Positions 1-7,039 of a stretch of DNA of 64,000 nt are shown piece by piece (positions within the stretch are counted from its first letter, which is position 1; the number at the start of each line of letters is the position of its first letter). The position numbers and the translations under genes are program-made. The stretch lies in the NCBI RefSeq assembly GCF_000426445.1, contig NZ_AUFJ01000015.1, positions 124,001 to 188,000 on the forward strand, in the 5' to 3' direction. A model generated the notes under the pieces. The model searched no databases, was not told the origin of the DNA, and saw nothing but the letters and a program-made list of their open reading frames with translations. This DNA comes from Brevibacterium album DSM 18261. GTDB lineage: Bacteria; Actinomycetota; Actinomycetes; Actinomycetales; Brevibacteriaceae.

Positions 1-768
1 GTGGGTTCGTTCGTGGGGGCGCTTCCTGGTGCAGGGGCGGACATCGCCGCCTGGATCGCCTATGCCTTCACCAAGCGCGGTCGAAGGAGAGTGCGTGCGA
101 ACACGGTCGGCGATGCGGCGGAGCTCGATGATCTGACCCGGCCGATCGTCGGTGCGAGCAGTGCGAACAATGCGGGGTTGAGTTCCGCGTTCATTCCCAC
201 CCTCGCCTTCGGAATACCCGGTGACACGATCACGGCGATCCTGCTGGGCGTGCTTCTCGTCAAAGGGATCATCCCTGGTCCTCAGCTGTTCACCGGCGAC
301 GTTTCGACGCTGTACTCGATCTACTTCGTATTCCTCATCTCCATCCTCGTGCTGCTGCCGCTGGGCTATCTGCTGATTCGACTGAGCCACAACGTGCTGC
401 GGATACCACGCGAGATCTTGACGTCTGTGATCATCGCCGTGTGCATCGTGGGCTCTTATGCGGTGAACAGCAGCAACTTCGAGGTGCTGCTGATCCTGGG
501 CTTCGGTGTGGTGGGCTTTGCGCTGGAGAGATGGGGCGCACCGCTGGCTCCTGTGGTGCTGGGTCTGGTGCTCGGCCCGATCGTCGAACGCAATTTCATG
601 CAGAGCGTCATCAAGACGGAATGGGATCTTTTCCAGTTCTTCACCCGGCCGATCAGCGCAGCGCTGGTGATCGCAACGCTTCTTCTGCTGTTCGCGCCGA
701 TGCTGTTGAGAATGCTCCGTCGACTGCTCGCTTCACGCAAGCGATCCGTCGGTGCAGAGTGCGACTGA
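1..768 (+). CDS. tctA: Tripartite tricarboxylate transporter permease TctA, C-terminal part (5' end outside window)
   Basis: This is the large membrane subunit of a TctCBA-type transporter for carboxylates, placed in the cytoplasmic membrane. Visible are the family motif G-x-L-P-G-A-G near residue 8, the segment SANNAGLSSAFIPTLAFGIPG around residues 55-75, and several hydrophobic helices through residue 245. Whole family members run near 500 residues, so these 255 residues are the C-terminal half. The GTG at base 1 is an internal valine codon, not a start. The small TctB and the binding protein TctC are not in the window and would be expected upstream. The gene ends 47 bp before the thiamine-diphosphate enzyme on the same strand, so the two probably share a transcript and the transported acid may feed that enzyme (inference). 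Codons are less G/C-biased than in the jet operon downstream. Confidence 0.85.
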   Translation: MGSFVGALPGAGADIAAWIAYAFTKRGRRRVRANTVGDAAELDDLTRPIVGASSANNAGLSSAFIPTLAFGIPGDTITAILLGVLLVKGIIPGPQLFTGDVSTLYSIYFVFLISILVLLPLGYLLIRLSHNVLRIPREILTSVIIAVCIVGSYAVNSSNFEVLLILGFGVVGFALERWGAPLAPVVLGLVLGPIVERNFMQSVIKTEWDLFQFFTRPISAALVIATLLLLFAPMLLRMLRRLLASRKRSVGAECD

Positions 769-815
769 CGTGACGTCTCCTCACCACGTTCAATCATCAC
801 GTGAAAAGGATGGAT

Positions 816-2426
816 ATGAGAATCTTCGAGTCGTTCGCCAACGCCCTCCTCGAGCATGGAGTGAACCCTCTCTTCGGCTTGATGGGCGATACGAACATGG
901 TCTACGTCGGCGACTATCTGGAACGCGGTGGCCGGTTCGTCGGTGCGGCCCATGAGGCGAGTGCGGTGGGCATGGCAAACGCCTGGTCGCAGGCGACGGG
1001 CGAAATCGGAGTCGCGACCGTCACATGCGGGCCCGGGATCGCCAACACATTCACCTCGCTCGTCGAAGCCGTCAAGAATCGCAGTCGGGTGCTCGTCCTC
1101 ACCGGTGACGCACCGTTGGAACCCACCCACTTCCAGCAGCTCGACATCCCGACGATGGTGAATGCTGCAGGTGCCGGGTACGTCGAAGTGCTGGAGCCCG
1201 GGCAGACGATCCGCACGCTCAACCGAGCACTCCAGCGGGTGGTCGCGGAGCGTCGGCCCATCGTCATGAACCTGCCCCAGCACATGATGATGTTGGAGGC
1301 CGGGGAGCAACAGGCCACAGCGGTGCCCATTGCTCCTGCAGATGCAGAAGCACGAGGGGATGCCGTGGAAGAAGCCCTTGCCCTCATCCTCGGAGTGCGC
1401 AAACCGCTCATCCTCGCAGGACGAGGGGCCGTGGCAGCGAATGCACGCACAGTGCTCGAAACGCTCGCAGAACGGCTCGGAGCGCCGCTTGCCACGACGG
1501 TGCTTGCAAAAGATCTGTTCGCGGGGCACCCTCACAATGTCGGGATCTTCGGAAACCTCAGCCATTCCGCCGGAGGGGAGACGATCGGTGAAGCCGACTG
1601 CATCATCGCATTCGGCGCCTCGCTCAATGCCTATACGACCTTCCACGGCGAGATCACGGATGGGAGGAGAGTCGTGCAGATCGATGCCGATCCTGCGGCG
1701 TTCGGCGCGTACATTCCGGTTGATGCTGCGGTGACCGGCGATGCCGACGGTGTGGCTCGCGCGCTCCTTGCTCTGCTGGATGAGGCGGAGCACGTGCCGC
1801 AGCAGGGTTGGATCGGGACGGTGGAGAAGCGATTGGCCGCTCGGGACGCCGCCGCAGAGTTCAAGGACGCGTCCACTGAGGAGCACATCGATGTCCGGAC
1901 AGCCAGCATCCGCCTGAATGAGGTTCTCCCGCGTGATCGCAATGTGGTCAGTGACATCGGCCGCTATGTCCACGCGGCATGGCCGCATATCGCAGCTTCG
2001 GACCCCCGCAGCTTCATCACGATGGGGGCGTTCGGGTCGGTGGGACTCGGACTGGCTGGAGCGCTGGGCATGGCTGTGGCACGTCCCGAGGTCCCTACAG
2101 TCTGTGTGATCGGGGACGGGGGCTTCATGATGAACCCGACGGAACTGGCAACCGCCGTGCGCGAGCGGATGCCGCTCGTCGTGGTGCTCTATGACGATGC
2201 GGGTTACGGGTTCGAGTGGCACAAGCTCAAGAACTTCGGTTCGGACCCCGCCCACTCGCTCATCGCCTGGCCGGACCTCGCAGGCGTCGCGCGCGGCCTG
2301 GGAGCTGACGCCGTGGACGTGCGAAGCATTGCAGAGATCGACGCGCTATCAGACCGGCTGGTGAATCTCACTCGTCCGCTGGTCGTCGTGGTGAAGGTCG
2401 ATCCCACGGTCGACATCGTCCCGTGA
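816..2426 (+). CDS. Thiamine-diphosphate-dependent enzyme, acetolactate synthase/decarboxylase superfamily
   Basis: A 536-residue three-domain ThDP enzyme of the IlvB/benzoylformate-decarboxylase type. The N-terminal PYR domain contains the activating glutamate in HEASAVGMAN. A central domain binds nucleotide or is vestigial. The C-terminal PP domain contains the Mg-ThDP motif VIGDGGFMMN, with the downstream Asn. The ATG at 816 is preferred because AAAGGA lies about 5 bases upstream; in-frame GTG 801 and ATG 810 are alternatives. It follows the tctA-like gene by 47 bp, which suggests that the enzyme decarboxylates or ligates a 2-oxo or branched acid brought in by that transporter. Sequence alone does not distinguish a carboligase from a decarboxylase, and no IlvN-type small subunit is adjacent, which argues against housekeeping acetolactate synthase. 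Confidence 0.8.
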   Translation: MRIFESFANALLEHGVNPLFGLMGDTNMVYVGDYLERGGRFVGAAHEASAVGMANAWSQATGEIGVATVTCGPGIANTFTSLVEAVKNRSRVLVLTGDAPLEPTHFQQLDIPTMVNAAGAGYVEVLEPGQTIRTLNRALQRVVAERRPIVMNLPQHMMMLEAGEQQATAVPIAPADAEARGDAVEEALALILGVRKPLILAGRGAVAANARTVLETLAERLGAPLATTVLAKDLFAGHPHNVGIFGNLSHSAGGETIGEADCIIAFGASLNAYTTFHGEITDGRRVVQIDADPAAFGAYIPVDAAVTGDADGVARALLALLDEAEHVPQQGWIGTVEKRLAARDAAAEFKDASTEEHIDVRTASIRLNEVLPRDRNVVSDIGRYVHAAWPHIAASDPRSFITMGAFGSVGLGLAGALGMAVARPEVPTVCVIGDGGFMMNPTELATAVRERMPLVVVLYDDAGYGFEWHKLKNFGSDPAHSLIAWPDLAGVARGLGADAVDVRSIAEIDALSDRLVNLTRPLVVVVKVDPTVDIVP

Positions 2427-2460
2427 AGATGGCCGGTGGACGTGCTGTGAAATGCAGACG

Positions 2461-2537
2461 CTGGGCTGAGCCGTCTCATGGGGCCCACGCAAGGCCTGTG
2501 GTTCGCGGGCGCAGAAGCCGGCTTCGGCTCAACCCAG
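2461..2537. terminator. Bidirectional terminator hairpin between converging genes
   Basis: An inverted repeat pairs CTGGGCTGAGCCG (2461-2473) with CGGCTCAACCCAG (2525-2537), 12 of 13 positions matching. A 12-bp palindrome GAAGCCGGCTTC lies just inside the right arm. It lies where the ThDP gene (+) and the MocR gene (-) converge and overlaps the MocR stop codon. No U-tract is present, as is common in high-GC actinobacteria. Confidence 0.5.
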
Positions 2538-3986
2538 CTGGTCCTCCAGCGCCCGGCCGAGGACGCGGGCGGCCTCGGGGAACGCTCCGGGGTTCGGGCC
2601 CGCGTAGTTGAGCCGTAGGAAGCGCCCGGCCGGTTCCTGTGGGAACCATGCATCGCCCCCGGCCAGGAGCACGCCGCGCTCCTCGCAGTCGCGGATGAGC
2701 CGGTGCAGATCCACCGCCTCGGGCAGCTGCAGCCAGAGGTTGAGCCCGCCGTGCGGCACGAGCGCGAGGTGCGCGGACGGAACATGCTCGCGCAGCGCGC
2801 CCACCAGCAGATCGCGCCTCTCCGCCAGTTGGCGCCTCACTCCGCCGAGGTGCGTGCGCCACCCCGGCTGCGTCACGACATCCAGCGCCGCGGCCTGCAG
2901 GACCCCGCTCACATACATCGACTGCGCCTCCGCCTCGGCGGCGATCCGCTCCCGTGCCGGCCCACGCGCGATCAGCCCCGCCACCCTCACTGCCGGGGAG
3001 ACGCTCTTCGTCAGCGATCGCAGGTATACGACATGTCCGGCGTCATCGCGAGCGGCCAGCGGCGAAGTCTCGGCGGATACGGCGAAATCGCGCGCCCAGT
3101 CGTCCTCGACGAGGAACGCCCGATGTCTGCGCACGATCTTCAGCACCCTCTCGGCGAGGTCGGTCGACCACAGTGCGCCGGTGGGATTCGCGAACGACGG
3201 CTGGGCATACAGGACGCGCGCGCCGGTCCGGGCGAGGGCGCGGTCGAGCTCTTCCGGATCGGGTCCGTGCGGCCCTCCCGCGATGGGGATGAGTCGCACC
3301 CCGGTCTGCTGTGCCGCCAAGATCGCACCCCAATAGGTGGGCGACTCGATGAGGACGGGTCCGCCCGTACCAGCCAGTGCACGGAACACCGCGCTGAGAC
3401 CGCTCTGACTGCCCGGCAGAACCACGGCATCGCTCGCTGCCGGGGGCGTGAGGCCCGAGGGCACAGCTGTCCCGAGCTCCGAGGCGAACCATGCGCGCAG
3501 CTCGGGCAGTCCCGCTGACGGCGGCCGCGATACTGCCGCTTCACCGCGCGAGGCACGCACCAGAGCCGCGCGCACCAGCCGCTCCGGCAGCAGTTCCCTG
3601 TCCGGATAGCCGGCGTGCAGTGCGACCGCCTCGGCGGGTGCGCTGCGCAATGCGGACGACGCCGCCGAGGCGTGGGGAGCCGAATCGGCCTGTTCCGGAG
3701 GCCTCTGCGCGGCAATGCCGGACGCGGCTGCTCCCAGCGCCGTGGTCTGCCAGCCGTAGTCGTGCGGTCGCGCCCTCCGCACCGGACGGACGAAGGTCCC
3801 CGCCCCCGGACGTGACTCCACGAGCCCCTGCGCGGCGAGCGAACGCAGTGCCTTCTGGACGGTGACGGGGCTCGCCCCGTGCTGGGCGACGAGCGAGCGC
3901 GTCGAAGGCAGTCGGGTACCCGGCGGGGCTTCTTCGATCCACCGGCGAAGCTCGTTCGCGATCCGGTCACTGCTACCATGATTCAT
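2529..3986 (-). CDS. MocR-type (GntR-HTH / aminotransferase fusion) transcriptional regulator
   Basis: A 485-residue fusion of an N-terminal winged helix (residues about 1-75: LPSTRSLVAQHGASPVTVQK then GLVESRPGAGTFV) to a fold-type I aminotransferase-like domain. The PLP-lysine region reads YLRSLTKSVSPAVRVAGL, and LVEDDWARDF carries the cofactor-contacting Asp. MocR proteins sense PLP or an amine through this domain and usually control a divergent neighbour. Here the start codon touches the upstream end of an EamA exporter gene, so the target is probably that exporter and the regulator's own gene. The ATG at 3986 leaves no room for a ribosome site if transcription starts in the shared region, so the message may be leaderless. 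Confidence 0.88.
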   Translation of the reverse strand: MNHGSSDRIANELRRWIEEAPPGTRLPSTRSLVAQHGASPVTVQKALRSLAAQGLVESRPGAGTFVRPVRRARPHDYGWQTTALGAAASGIAAQRPPEQADSAPHASAASSALRSAPAEAVALHAGYPDRELLPERLVRAALVRASRGEAAVSRPPSAGLPELRAWFASELGTAVPSGLTPPAASDAVVLPGSQSGLSAVFRALAGTGGPVLIESPTYWGAILAAQQTGVRLIPIAGGPHGPDPEELDRALARTGARVLYAQPSFANPTGALWSTDLAERVLKIVRRHRAFLVEDDWARDFAVSAETSPLAARDDAGHVVYLRSLTKSVSPAVRVAGLIARGPARERIAAEAEAQSMYVSGVLQAAALDVVTQPGWRTHLGGVRRQLAERRDLLVGALREHVPSAHLALVPHGGLNLWLQLPEAVDLHRLIRDCEERGVLLAGGDAWFPQEPAGRFLRLNYAGPNPGAFPEAARVLGRALEDQLG

Positions 3987-4002
3987 GAAGATACATGATA
4001 GC
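3972..4002. promoter_or_regulatory. Divergent operator of the MocR/EamA pair
   Basis: An imperfect inverted repeat of GCTACCATG (3972-3980) and CATGATAGC (3994-4002), one mismatch in nine, sits on the start codon of the MocR gene and just before the favoured exporter start. A further CATG copy lies between the arms. The location fits MocR autoregulation and control of the exporter. This is inferred from position and symmetry only. Confidence 0.45.
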
Positions 4003-4014
4003 GCTACTCAATCA

Positions 4015-4932
4015 ATGGCGAGACCGCTTTCCTCCACTCTCGGAGTGGTCGGTCCTGGGGTTCGCCCGCACAGCGGCCTCCTGTGGGGCCTCCTGGGCGT
4101 GACCGGCTTCTCCTTCACGGTTCCCCTCACCCGCCTCGCGGTCGAGGGAGGGCACATGTCGCCGCTGTTCACGGGCGCCGGCCGAGCCGTCATCGCGGCG
4201 GTCCTCGCGGCTCTCGTCCTTGCGCTCACCCGCCAGCCGTTTCCGCGCGGCCGGCAGTGGGGTCAGGTCGCGGTGGTCTCCGGCGGCGCCGTCGTGGGGT
4301 TCCCCCTCCTCACCTCCTATGCGCTCACCACCGCACCGGCCGGTCATGGAGCGGTGGTGATCGCGCTCCTGCCTGCGGCGACGGCAGTCATCGCCGCACT
4401 CCGGACGCGGGAGCGCCCGCGAGCGGCCTTCTGGATCGCTGCCTCGTGTGGTGCTCTCGCCGCAGCGGCATTCGCAGCGGTCCAGGGAGGCGGCCTCGGC
4501 GGCTTCCATCGCTCGGATCTGCTCCTGTTCGCCGCCGTCCTCGCCTGTGCGATCGGCTACGCCGAGGGCGGCGTCCTCGCACGCAGCCTGGGCTCCTGGC
4601 AGACCATCTCCTGGGCCCTCGTGCTCGCTTCACCGCTCACGCTCATACTCACCGCCGCTGCGATTGCGCTGCACCCACCGCGCGGCACGGCGCTCGAATG
4701 GGGTGCCTTCGCCTATCTCTGTCTCGTGAGCATGTTCCTGGGCTTCTTCGCCTGGTACCGCGGTCTCGCCGTCGGACCCATGTCGCAGGTGAGCCAGGTC
4801 CAGCTCGCCCAGCCCGTCATGAGCATCTGCTGGGCCGCTCTCCTTCTGCACGAGCAGCTGACGTGGACGACCCTCCTCGGCGGCGTAGCCGTCATTGGGT
4901 GTGCGCTCCTCGCGGTGCGGGTGCGGGCGTGA
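4015..4932 (+). CDS. EamA/DMT-family exporter
   Basis: About ten hydrophobic helices arranged as two EamA repeats, first beginning HSGLLWGLLGVTGFSFTVPL and second around LLLFAAVLACAIGYAEGGVL, typical of drug/metabolite-type carriers that export amino acids or small metabolites across the cytoplasmic membrane. The ATG at 4015 is used because the upstream in-frame ATG 3985 overlaps the regulator's start and lies inside the presumed operator; with 3985 the protein would be 315 instead of 305 residues. It is controlled in all likelihood by the divergent MocR protein. The substrate is unknown; MocR partners often link to PLP or amino-acid homeostasis. Confidence 0.82.
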   Translation: MARPLSSTLGVVGPGVRPHSGLLWGLLGVTGFSFTVPLTRLAVEGGHMSPLFTGAGRAVIAAVLAALVLALTRQPFPRGRQWGQVAVVSGGAVVGFPLLTSYALTTAPAGHGAVVIALLPAATAVIAALRTRERPRAAFWIAASCGALAAAAFAAVQGGGLGGFHRSDLLLFAAVLACAIGYAEGGVLARSLGSWQTISWALVLASPLTLILTAAAIALHPPRGTALEWGAFAYLCLVSMFLGFFAWYRGLAVGPMSQVSQVQLAQPVMSICWAALLLHEQLTWTTLLGGVAVIGCALLAVRVRA

Positions 4933-4937
4933 GAGCT

Positions 4938-4993
4938 GGGAGGTTCTGACGGTGCGGGCAGGCTGCAGGGTGCCTGCGCGGTCGAAACCTCCC
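4938..4993. repeat. Palindromic repeat, copy 1
   Basis: A 56-bp element with 23-bp arms (starting GGGAGGTTCTGAC, ending AAACCTCCC) around a 10-base loop GGCTGCAGGG, about 18 of 23 arm positions pairing. It begins 6 bases after the exporter stop. An 18-bp tail, GAGAGGCCGGCCCGCTCA (5002-5019), continues into the stop codon of the pentapeptide gene. The same element and tail recur at 5811 and 5907. It probably also terminates both converging genes. Confidence 0.7.
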
Positions 4994-5016
4994 GGAGGCG
5001 GGAGAGGCCGGCCCGC

Positions 5017-5709
5017 TCACTCCATGATCGTGATGCCCATGTGCGCGGCGAGCAGCGGAGTGAGCTGCGCGGCCTGCGCGGCGGAGACGAGGGTGCCGCG
5101 CAGGCTGTCGATCCCGGAGAGGGTGCCCAGCTCCGCACCGCGCAGGTCCACCCCGCTCAGCCGGGCGCCGTCGAGGACGAGCGCGCCGACAGTGCAGTCG
5201 CGGAAGGCCACGCGCTGTGCCTGGGCCTGAGTGAGGTCGAGCTCCTCGATGACGCAGTCGGCGAACAGGACATCGCTCAGCCGCGCACCCCGCAGGTTCA
5301 GCCAAGACAGCTTGCTGCCGGTGACCTCGACCGACTGCACGGACGCATCGAACATCTCCACCGCACCCAGGCGGGAATCCTTCAGGTGCACGTCTCGGAG
5401 CGTGGTGCGGCTCAGACCGAGGACCGGCGCATTCAGCCGCTCCGCCCGGACCTGGAGCAGGCGCGAGCCGCGCAGCTGCGCCTCATGGGCCTGGGCCTCC
5501 TCGAACTCGCACTCCGTGAACGAGGCCCCCGTGAGGTCTCTCTCCTCGAGGTCCGCGCCGACATAGCGCTGGAGCTCGTAGGCGCCTCCGGCCCGGAGCT
5601 CCGCGGCATCGCCCTCGTCCAGCGGGGGAAGGACCAGCTGTGCGATCCGCGGCGCGGAGCCCTCCCCTCCCTTCTTAGCAGTGCGCGGCCGGGACGTGCG
5701 TGCGGCCAT
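5017..5709 (-). CDS. Pentapeptide-repeat protein
   Basis: A 230-residue protein. From about residue 45 it is built of pentapeptide-type A(D/N)LXX units, such as LTGASFTECEFEEAQ, LNLRGARLSDVLFAD and LVLDGARLSGVDLRGAEL, which fold into a right-handed quadrilateral beta-helix. Some family members protect DNA gyrase; most have no assigned role, so none is given here. The N terminus is basic (MAARTSRPRTAKK) and there is no signal peptide or membrane segment, so it is cytoplasmic. The ATG at 5709 has a perfect AGGAGG 5 bases upstream. Open frame continues upstream but only through the minisatellite and repeat, so longer starts are rejected. The ribosome site lies directly against a 12.6-copy 7-bp tandem repeat, which may alter expression. 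Confidence 0.82.
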   Translation of the reverse strand: MAARTSRPRTAKKGGEGSAPRIAQLVLPPLDEGDAAELRAGGAYELQRYVGADLEERDLTGASFTECEFEEAQAHEAQLRGSRLLQVRAERLNAPVLGLSRTTLRDVHLKDSRLGAVEMFDASVQSVEVTGSKLSWLNLRGARLSDVLFADCVIEELDLTQAQAQRVAFRDCTVGALVLDGARLSGVDLRGAELGTLSGIDSLRGTLVSAAQAAQLTPLLAAHMGITIME

Positions 5710-5722
5710 GGGATCCTCCTGT

Positions 5723-5810
5723 CTGGGTGCTGGGTGCTGGGTGCTGGGTGCTGGGTGCTGGGTGCTGGGTGCTGGGTGCTGGGTGCTGGGTGCTGGGTGC
5801 TGGGTGCTGG
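5723..5810. repeat. 7-bp minisatellite (CTGGGTG, 12.6 copies)
   Basis: Twelve perfect tandem copies of CTGGGTG plus a partial CTGG, with no interruptions. It ends 3 bases before the AGGAGG of the pentapeptide gene, so on the transcript it forms the 5' leader. On the + strand it presents GGG every seven bases with four-base TGCT spacers, a classic G-quadruplex arrangement. Perfect repeats of a unit not divisible by three are prone to slippage. Confidence 0.95.
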
Positions 5811-5866
5811 GGGAGGTTCTGACGGTGCGGGCAGGGTGCAGGGTGCCTGCACGGTCAGAACCTCCC
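5811..5866. repeat. Palindromic repeat, copy 2 (best conserved)
   Basis: A 56-bp element with 23-bp arms, 21 of 23 pairing, around the loop GGGTGCAGGG. It abuts the end of the minisatellite. The 18-bp tail GAGAGGCCGGCCCGCTCA follows at 5907-5924 and includes the stop codon of the DapA-like gene, exactly as copy 1 does for the pentapeptide gene. Between them, 5867-5906 holds further GGGAGAGG-rich sequence. Confidence 0.75.
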
Positions 5867-5921
5867 GGATGAGGGGGAGAGGCCACTCCCGGATGGATGG
5901 GAGAGGGAGAGGCCGGCCCGC

Positions 5922-6878
5922 TCAGCCACCGAGGCCGCAGCCGGGACCGCCGCCTGAACCGGGGCCACCACCTGAACCGCCGCCCAGGCCCAGCTCCTCC
6001 ACCACCGCGGCGACCCGCTCGCGCTGCTCCTCCGTGAGCCCTTGGATCGGCAGCGGCAGGCACTTCTGCGGCGTCAGCCCCAGGTGTTCGGCGATCGCGG
6101 CGGTGACCCGCAGGCTGCCGCCCAGCTCGGCGAAGAGCTCCCACAGCGGGGCCAGACGCCGGGAGCCGGCTGCGGCCTCGGCGGCATCCCCGCGCTGTGC
6201 GGCCCGGGTGAGCGCGAGCACCGGCTCCGGCAGGGTCCCGCCGATCACCGAGTACCAGGCATCGCAGCCGGCGCTGAGCCCCGCAGCGCCGAAGGCATCG
6301 CCGGAGACGCCGATCGTCACGTGCGCGGGCATCACTGCCCGGAGCGCGGCCACGTGGTCCCGGGCCTCCGCCGGGTCCGCGGGCACGCCGGGGATCTTCA
6401 CCGAGGCGATCCCCGGCAGCTGCGCGATCCGGCCGTAGAGGTCCGGAGTGAACGTGAAGTGCGTGGTCCCGGGATTGTCGTAGACGATGACCGGCAGCGC
6501 CGTGTGCTCCGTGACCGTGCGGAAGAGCTCGAAGACGTCGCCGTGCGTGAGCGGCTGGTACGTCATGGGGGCGAGCAGCACCGCCTGTGCGCCGGCGGCC
6601 TCGGCGTCGTCCACGTGCCTGAGCACCTGGGAGGTCCGCAGCGCCCCGACCCCCGCGAACACCGGCGTGTCCCCGGCGTGCTCCACCGCGAGCCGGACCG
6701 TCTGCGCCCGCTCCTCCCGCGTGAGGTAGGCATAGGAGCCGGTGGAGCCGAGCGCGGTGATCGAGTCGACGCCGGCCGCGGCGAGCCTGCCGACCAGCCC
6801 CGCGAAGGCGCGTGCGTCCACGGTGTCCTCGTGCAGGGGCGTGAGCGGGAAGGCGCTGAGGCCGGTGAAGAGGGTCAT
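5922..6878 (-). CDS. DapA-superfamily aldolase/lyase (dihydrodipicolinate synthase family)
   Basis: A 318-residue class I (Schiff-base) aldolase-fold enzyme. The substrate-binding motif appears as LGSTGSYAYLT (residues 44-54), the catalytic tyrosine is Y133 (VYDNPG) and the Schiff-base lysine K161 (ASVKIPG), the same numbers as in E. coli DapA. The motif GSTGSYA differs from the GTTGE of true DapA, so it more likely acts on another 2-oxo acid (lyase or dehydratase) than in lysine synthesis. The C terminus ends in an unusual Gly-rich tail (GGGSGGGPGSGGGPGCG). The ATG at 6878 gives the normal family N terminus; a longer frame upstream crosses palindromic repeat copy 3 and is rejected. It lies upstream of the pentapeptide gene but separated from it by repeats. 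Confidence 0.82.
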   Translation of the reverse strand: MTLFTGLSAFPLTPLHEDTVDARAFAGLVGRLAAAGVDSITALGSTGSYAYLTREERAQTVRLAVEHAGDTPVFAGVGALRTSQVLRHVDDAEAAGAQAVLLAPMTYQPLTHGDVFELFRTVTEHTALPVIVYDNPGTTHFTFTPDLYGRIAQLPGIASVKIPGVPADPAEARDHVAALRAVMPAHVTIGVSGDAFGAAGLSAGCDAWYSVIGGTLPEPVLALTRAAQRGDAAEAAAGSRRLAPLWELFAELGGSLRVTAAIAEHLGLTPQKCLPLPIQGLTEEQRERVAAVVEELGLGGGSGGGPGSGGGPGCGLGG

Positions 6879-6901
6879 ACCTGTCGAGAGTAGCGGGGTC
6901 G

Positions 6902-6957
6902 GGGAGGTTCTGACGCCGGCGGCAGGGTGCAGGGTGCCCCCACGGTCGAAAACTCCC
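6902..6957. repeat. Palindromic repeat, copy 3 (diverged)
   Basis: The third 56-bp copy (GGGAGGTTCTGACGCCGG ... GGTCGAAAACTCCC) with the same central GGGTGCAGGG but weaker arm pairing. It lies in the divergent space between the DapA-like gene and jetA, so it is within promoter territory for both and cannot be a simple 3' terminator here. The 18-bp tail seen after copies 1 and 2 is absent. Confidence 0.6.
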
Positions 6958-7039
6958 AGACGAAGGGGAGGCGTGACCTCCCGCACGCCCCCGGCGCCCA
7001 GTGCGACCGCCGGCCCCGGTTCGCGGCACAATGGTCCGC

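Noticed and set aside
816..2426. Housekeeping acetolactate synthase IlvB
   Set aside because: No IlvN or IlvC follows and the partner is a TctA permease; only the ThDP superfamily assignment is safe.
5723..5810. Possible CRISPR array
   Set aside because: The unit is 7 bp, contiguous and without spacers, so it is a minisatellite. No cas genes are present.
5922..6878. Lysine-biosynthetic DapA
   Set aside because: The binding loop GSTGSYA differs from the GTTGE of DapA, no lysine genes are nearby, and the C terminus is a Gly-rich tail.
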